Source: CAYXVF01 sp964468125
GTDB lineage: Bacteria; Myxococcota; XYA12-FULL-58-9; CAYXVF01
Assembly: GCA_964468125.1 (NCBI GenBank)
Contig: CAYXVF010000115.1
Coordinates: 1-18,751, forward strand
DNA length: 18,751 nt
Direction of reading: 5' to 3'
Shown here one piece after another: positions 15,014 to 18,751 of this stretch. A program made the position numbers and the translations under genes. The notes beneath the pieces are model-generated. The model saw nothing but the letters and a program-made list of their open reading frames with translations, ran no database searches and was not told the DNA's origin. Position 1 is the stretch's first letter. Each line of letters begins with the position of its first letter.

Positions 15014-15499
15014 TCATTCATCGAGTGAGAGCTCAGCGAGGCCCTCCCCGCCGCGAATGGGCCCCGTCCCTTCGAGCTTCCGACGCGTCGCAGCCACCGT
15101 AGCCGCATTGACGGGCGACGCGCGGTTGCTCCAGCGCATACGAATGTAGCTCACCACCGCGGCGATTTCCTCGTCGGAAAGCCGATCGCGGTAGGCGGGC
15201 ATTTCCCCGTTAAACGACCGTCCTCGCACCTCGATGGGGCCCCGAAGGCCTTGGAGCACGACCGACGCCGGTCTGAAGGCCTCCTCGGTGACCCAATGAC
15301 TCCCGTCGAGTGGGGGAAAGGCTCCGGGACGTCCGAGTCCGGTTTCCTGATGACAGGGCGTGCAGATCTTCGTGTATATCCTCTCTCCCATTTCCCGCTG
15401 CTCCTCGGAAATTTGCGCCACCGGCTCACTGCAGGCCGGTGTGAGGGCGGCGAGCGTGAGCCAAATACCTGCGCCGCGATGGAAGCCAGGAATCGGCAT
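15014..15499 (-). CDS. Lipoprotein monohaem cytochrome c, paralogue of the cco-operon cytochrome
   Basis: The 161-residue protein has a signal region ending in LTPAC, so C23 is a likely lipid anchor, then a cytochrome c domain with C46-T-P-C49-H50 and distal ligand M100 (NGEMP). From residue 40 to the end it aligns without a gap to residues 84-205 of the CcoP-like cytochrome at 7901-8518; a hand count gives 78 of 122 identical. The tails are also alike (NAATVAA, KLxGTG, GGEG). It probably faces the periplasm and carries electrons to the oxidase or another acceptor. I take the second in-frame ATG (15499) because the sequence before it (MECACYSARE) does not look like a signal peptide. The start is not certain. 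A gap of 87 bases with no clear terminator follows. Confidence 0.87.
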   Translation of the reverse strand: MPIPGFHRGAGIWLTLAALTPACSEPVAQISEEQREMGERIYTKICTPCHQETGLGRPGAFPPLDGSHWVTEEAFRPASVVLQGLRGPIEVRGRSFNGEMPAYRDRLSDEEIAAVVSYIRMRWSNRASPVNAATVAATRRKLEGTGPIRGGEGLAELSLDE

Positions 15500-15529
15500 C
15501 TCTCGAGCTGAATAGCATGCGCATTCCAT

Positions 15530-17356
15530 TCACTCCACTGCGCCAAGGACCGGCGCAAGCATGGTGCGATAGACCCATTCCGAGCCCTCGGCGGTCAGGT
15601 GGGAATGGTCCCAGGTGGTGAGGGTGCCGTCACGCAGCTCCGCGCGGCAGGAGGTTGCGCGGCACCAGCGCTCCAGCAGTGAAATGAAACCCGCACCCGC
15701 TTCGTTTGCGCTGGCTGCGATCTTCGCGTCTGCACGGCGCAGATGCTCGAGCGAGGTGGGGACCGAGCCCATGCCGGCGCTGCGGGTGCTGACGATGCGT
15801 TCGGGTAGGCTCGGGTGCCAATGAGGGACCCCGCCGACCACCCAGACGGACCAGCCAGGACGCGCCAGTCGAATCGTCTGCTCGAGCGCCGCGACCACAT
15901 CTTCTTCCGACTCCGATAGATAACGTTGCCAGTCCGCGTGGAGGATCAGAAGGCCTGTGGGCTGCGCCTCGAGCACCTGGCGCATTCGAGACTGAATGGC
16001 TGCGCAGTGGGGGATGTCCATCCGTCGAGATTGGAAATCGAGGAGCGGCGGACACCCCCAGGCGGTGAGTTGCCGCAGTGGAAGGTTCTCACGAAGCCCA
16101 TGGGAAAGAGCGGCGGCGTGAGAATCGCCGAGGAGGAGCGGGCCTTCACCGTCGAGACATTCCGGAGCGTGGTTCGTGATCCCTTCGTGTGGTCGCAGAT
16201 TGCAGTGTCCGTCCGAATAGGCGCTGCCCGTTTCGTAGTCGACGTAGGCGAGCAGCCACTGCTCATCGGCGTCGAAGCGTTTCGCAAAGCCATCGGTGTG
16301 TGCCGAGGCGAGCGCGAATCCAGCGATGGCGACGGCACCAGCGCCCAGGGCGATGAGCGTCGGGCGGAGGGAGAGTCCGTCGCGTTGGCGAAAGGGGCGC
16401 TCGACGTAGCGCCAGGACAGCCACGACAACACGGCGGTGAGGCCCGCCGCCAGCGACAGCGCAACGCGTGGGTCGCCGCCCAGCGCGTAGAGTCTCGTGA
16501 AGACAAAGACCGGTTGATGCCAGAGGTAGGCGCTGTAGCTTGCGAGGCCGATTGCCACGAGAGGACGGGCGCTCAAGAACGTGGCCGCGGCTCCTCGGGC
16601 GTAGACGACGACGAGCGCGGTTCCGAGCACGGTGGGCAGCGTCCACGGCCCCGGCGGACGTTCGCCGATCACGGGTATGGATGTGAGTATCGCGGCGAGA
16701 CCCAGGAGCGTGAGGAGGCGAGAGCCTCGTGATTCGGGCAGGAAGGCGATGAGCGCCCCGGCTCCGAGCTCCCAGGCGCGAGTTGGCAAGAGATAGAAGC
16801 TCGCATTCGCATCGACCTCGCTCAGGATCGTCGCCGCGACGAAGCTGAGTCCCCAGGCTGCGCCGAGCCAGACCGCGGGGACCCGGGAGCGTCGGAGTGC
16901 CAAGAAAAACAGGGGATAGAGCAGGTAGAACTGCTCCTCTACCGCGAGGCTCCAGCTGTGGATCAGCGGGCTTTCCTCCGTCGCGGGAGCGAAGTAGCCG
17001 CTCTCGAAGTAGAAGAAGAAGTTCGAGCTGAAGGTCAGGATCGCCACGAGCGCATCGGCAAAACTCTCCATGCGAGCGGGGGCCATCAGGAGCAGCGCAG
17101 CAGGCACGGACGCGAGGCACACGAGAAAGAGCGCCGGTAGGATGCGGCGTACCCGTCTCTCGTAGAAGCCCGCGAGGGTGAACGTACCGCGCTCGGTCTC
17201 ACGTCGCAGGATCGAGGTGATGAGGTAGCCACTGATCACGAAGAAGACATCGACACCGAGGTAGCCTGCGCTGAAGAAAGGCAGCCGCGCATGATAGCCC
17301 ATCACGGCCAGAACCGCTATGGCCCGCATGCCGTCGATCTCGGGTCGATACTCCAT
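15530..17356 (-). CDS. OafA-type acyltransferase with C-terminal SGNH domain
   Basis: The 608-residue protein combines an acyltransferase-3 membrane domain with a periplasmic SGNH domain, as in O-antigen and peptidoglycan acetylases. At the N-terminus EIDGMRAIAVLAVMGYH includes the conserved H22; GVDVFFVISGYLI follows, and HSWSLAVEEQF starts at H133. About ten membrane helices extend to about residue 350. The SGNH part has the GDSH block with nucleophile S412 (410-413) and a DHSH block giving D583 and H586, so the catalytic set is complete. It likely transfers acetyl groups from the cytoplasmic side to an extracellular glycan. The start is fixed by the family's RPEIDG opening, although no Shine-Dalgarno is visible. 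The target glycan cannot be told from context. Confidence 0.95.
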   Translation of the reverse strand: MEYRPEIDGMRAIAVLAVMGYHARLPFFSAGYLGVDVFFVISGYLITSILRRETERGTFTLAGFYERRVRRILPALFLVCLASVPAALLLMAPARMESFADALVAILTFSSNFFFYFESGYFAPATEESPLIHSWSLAVEEQFYLLYPLFFLALRRSRVPAVWLGAAWGLSFVAATILSEVDANASFYLLPTRAWELGAGALIAFLPESRGSRLLTLLGLAAILTSIPVIGERPPGPWTLPTVLGTALVVVYARGAAATFLSARPLVAIGLASYSAYLWHQPVFVFTRLYALGGDPRVALSLAAGLTAVLSWLSWRYVERPFRQRDGLSLRPTLIALGAGAVAIAGFALASAHTDGFAKRFDADEQWLLAYVDYETGSAYSDGHCNLRPHEGITNHAPECLDGEGPLLLGDSHAAALSHGLRENLPLRQLTAWGCPPLLDFQSRRMDIPHCAAIQSRMRQVLEAQPTGLLILHADWQRYLSESEEDVVAALEQTIRLARPGWSVWVVGGVPHWHPSLPERIVSTRSAGMGSVPTSLEHLRRADAKIAASANEAGAGFISLLERWCRATSCRAELRDGTLTTWDHSHLTAEGSEWVYRTMLAPVLGAVE

Positions 17357-17453
17357 AGCCCAAAGCGTAACCGGATTGACGTTTGCGCGCTCGAACCTAT
17401 GGGCTCGCTTTAGTATAGGTGTAGTGAGACTTTGCGATCACGAGGAGAGTGCC
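17357..17453. promoter_or_regulatory. Divergent promoter region between acyltransferase and universal stress gene
   Basis: This 97-base gap separates divergent genes and must hold both promoters. TAGTATA at 17411-17417 gives a -10-like box in either direction (TAGTAT on plus, TATACT on minus). No well-placed -35 box accompanies either; a TTGACG at 17376-17381 is too far (29 bases) from the plus-strand box. GAGGAG at 17442-17447 is the ribosome site of the stress gene. Confidence 0.4.
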
Positions 17454-17876
17454 ATGCAAGCCCATCGAATCCTGCTCGCCACTGACTTCACCGAGACCAG
17501 CGTCGGCGCCGAATCCTGGGTGCAGGACGTTGCCGAGCGGCTTGGAAGCCACGTCATTCTGCTGCACGCCGTCGAGCCGATCTCCGGAGGAGACTCTGCG
17601 ACCGAAGCCTTTCTCGCGGTCCTGAGCAGCAAGGCAGAAAAGCAGCTCGCCGAGCGAGAGGAGCGGTTGCGAAAGCAAGGCGTATCCGTTGAGAGCCGAG
17701 TGCTCGTGGAGGCGCGATGGCGCGCAATCATTCGCACGGCCGAGGTCGAGAGATGCGACCTGCTGGTGCTCGGTGCGGACCGTTTGATTCACGAGGGGCA
17801 TCCCATGCTCGGTACGACGAGCCACAAGGTGTTCCTCGCCGCGCGCACGCCCGTGCTGTTCGTGCCGAATCGTTGA
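17454..17876 (+). CDS. Universal stress protein (UspA family)
   Basis: The 140-residue cytoplasmic protein has the usual UspA opening (HRILLATDFTETS, D11), a central helix rich in Glu/Lys, and a C-terminal LVLGADRLIHEGHPMLGTTSHKVFLAARTPVLFVPN. In nucleotide-binding members the loop reads G-x2-G-x9-G-S/T. Here the first and third positions match (G107, G120-T121), but the second Gly is R110, so ATP binding may be altered. The start at 17454 follows GAGGAG and begins the family's first strand; the longer upstream frame is an extension without support. The gene stands alone, divergent from the acyltransferase and convergent with the secreted protein gene 15 bases downstream. Confidence 0.92.
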   Translation: MQAHRILLATDFTETSVGAESWVQDVAERLGSHVILLHAVEPISGGDSATEAFLAVLSSKAEKQLAEREERLRKQGVSVESRVLVEARWRAIIRTAEVERCDLLVLGADRLIHEGHPMLGTTSHKVFLAARTPVLFVPNR

Positions 17877-17891
17877 GCGATCGAGGCGACG

Positions 17892-18380
17892 TCATTTCGC
17901 AGGAATCGCAGCGGCGCCGCAGGTCATTTCGAGCGTGCTGATGCGTACCCAGCTGCAGCCTCGCTCTGTGCACTGCTCGTCCATCGGGAAGACAAACAGG
18001 CGCGACCCCCGCCACACCGCGCCGTAGGCGCTCCGGTCGCCACGGTCTCCAACGCGTATGCGAATCCATTCGATCTGTTCCGTACCGATGGTGAGCTCGA
18101 AGCGAAAGCGCTGTCCGAATGCCGCCTTTTTTTCGAGCTGAAAGGACCGCTCGTTTGCTCCCGCGCGCCAGCGCCTTTTGTCGAGGCCGCGCATCTCGAG
18201 CCGCATGAGCTCCGCGTACTGAGAGCCGCCGGAGAGGGTCGGACCACCGGGAACAGGGTGCGCGCTCGAGGCGCAGGAGCGAAACTCGCGCAGGGCTTTG
18301 CGGAACTGCTTTTTCTTTACCGGTCCCTCCGCCGGCAGGACAAACGCCAGAAGCAAAGCCGTGACCCAAAACGAAACCAT
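17892..18380 (-). CDS. Secreted hypothetical protein with cysteine pairs
   Basis: A 162-residue protein with a clear signal peptide (MVSFWVTALLLAFVLPAEG). The mature part is basic near the start and then beta-rich (FRFELTIGTEQIEWIRIRVGD, GSRLFVFPMDEQC), with cysteines near residues 36, 137, 142 and 154 that could form disulphides. I recognise no family. A run of seven A residues in the gene (plus-strand T7 near 18126-18132) does not disturb the frame. The first 64 bases overlap the end of the upstream small gene in another frame, so the two are probably an operon. The ATG lacks a strong ribosome site, in keeping with coupled initiation. Confidence 0.72.
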   Translation of the reverse strand: MVSFWVTALLLAFVLPAEGPVKKKQFRKALREFRSCASSAHPVPGGPTLSGGSQYAELMRLEMRGLDKRRWRAGANERSFQLEKKAAFGQRFRFELTIGTEQIEWIRIRVGDRGDRSAYGAVWRGSRLFVFPMDEQCTERGCSWVRISTLEMTCGAAAIPAK

Positions 18381-18685
18381 GGGCGCTTTCTACGCGATCG
18401 TTGCTCGTAGAGGTCTAGAAAATCGTCCTGCGCGCCGTTGTGAGCAATCTCTCCGGTCCCGCGGTAGGCTTCATTGAGCGCGAGCTTCTCCCGCACAAAA
18501 GCGTCTGCGTGTAGGCGGTCGGCGGTCAAATCGGTGAGCTGCAAATCGAGGGCCTCTCCGGCCAGGGCTTCGAGGCGATCGATATCGCGCTCGTGACCAA
18601 AGTATTGCTCGTAGCTCATGGCGCGGTCAGGACTCGCGGCGTCTTCCGCTTGGAGCAGAAGCGTGAGGCAGAACAAGGTGGTCAT
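18317..18685 (-). CDS. Small hypothetical exported protein overlapping the next gene
   Basis: A 122-residue frame starts with a short hydrophobic segment (MTTLFCLTLLLQAEDA), then a helical, acidic region of about residues 20-95 with normal codon bias for this genome. The last 25 or so residues are Arg/Trp-rich, lose that bias and lie over the signal peptide of the next gene. The true end may therefore be altered by a frameshift or sequencing error, or the genes may truly overlap by 64 bases. I recognise no family. No Shine-Dalgarno precedes the ATG, and an alternative ATG at residue 23 would remove the hydrophobic start. The remaining 66 bases to the window end hold no gene I can see. Confidence 0.5.
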   Translation of the reverse strand: MTTLFCLTLLLQAEDAASPDRAMSYEQYFGHERDIDRLEALAGEALDLQLTDLTADRLHADAFVREKLALNEAYRGTGEIAHNGAQDDFLDLYEQRSRRKRPWFRFGSRLCFWRLSCRRRDR

Positions 18686-18751
18686 AGTGTCTCAACCCAA
18701 CTGGCTGTACCGAAGCACAGAACCGTGAACTCGCGTGAGTCGCAGAACAAA

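Noticed and set aside
18705..18751. Near-palindrome ACTCGCGTGAGT at the window end as an operator
   Set aside because: Short, imperfect at the centre, and cut off from its context by the window edge.

Overview
The window is a gene-dense, high-GC stretch of a Gram-negative bacterial chromosome. Evidence: GC-rich third codon positions, several lipoprotein signal sequences, a cbb3-type cytochrome oxidase locus, and very short or overlapping gene junctions with strong GGAGG-type ribosome sites. Several secreted proteins, such as the one with a Cys-x4-Cys LGARYLSRG region and the multi-domain lipoprotein beside it, recall Myxococcota/deltaproteobacterial families. The lineage is an inference; no rRNA or other phylogenetic marker is present. 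I see no rRNA, tRNA, CRISPR, IS element or prophage.

Layout. (1) 1-265: mostly non-coding, with one possible small minus-strand ORF. (2) 266-5220, plus strand: a proteolysis operon of an FtsH membrane protease, a Lon-like protease whose AAA module has lost its ATPase motifs, and a small SCP2-like protein coupled to lon. (3) 5221-12490, minus strand, read from right to left: an unrecognised 106-residue protein, a GNAT/cysteine-peptidase-like fusion, then a compact cbb3 oxidase operon: catalytic subunit CcoN carrying a CcoS-like N-terminus, CcoO, a monohaem CcoP-like cytochrome, the CcoI copper ATPase and a lipoprotein. Its genes abut or overlap from ccoN to the lipoprotein. (4) 12543-15499, minus strand: a single-domain rhodanese with a tandem 13-bp repeat in its leader, two envelope proteins (a large lipoprotein and a Cys-x4-Cys protein), and a lipoprotein cytochrome c that is a close paralogue of the oxidase-operon cytochrome. 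(5) 15530-17356, minus strand: an OafA-type acyltransferase with a C-terminal SGNH domain. (6) 17454-17876, plus strand: a divergent universal stress protein. (7) 17892-18685, minus strand: two overlapping small secreted hypothetical proteins.

How the genes fit together. The core is microaerobic respiration: CcoI would deliver Cu to the CuB site of CcoN, the CcoS-like segment would assist cofactor insertion, and CcoO plus the monohaem cytochrome would feed electrons. The second cytochrome has the same haem domain (about 64% identical over 122 gap-free residues, hand count) on a lipid anchor instead of a membrane helix, so it may be an alternative electron carrier. FtsH and the Lon-like protein would handle membrane and soluble protein quality control. 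Most likely to repay attention: the CcoS-CcoN fusion, the ATPase-dead Lon-like protein, the paired cytochromes with exchanged anchors, and the GNAT/Cys-His-Asp fusion protein.
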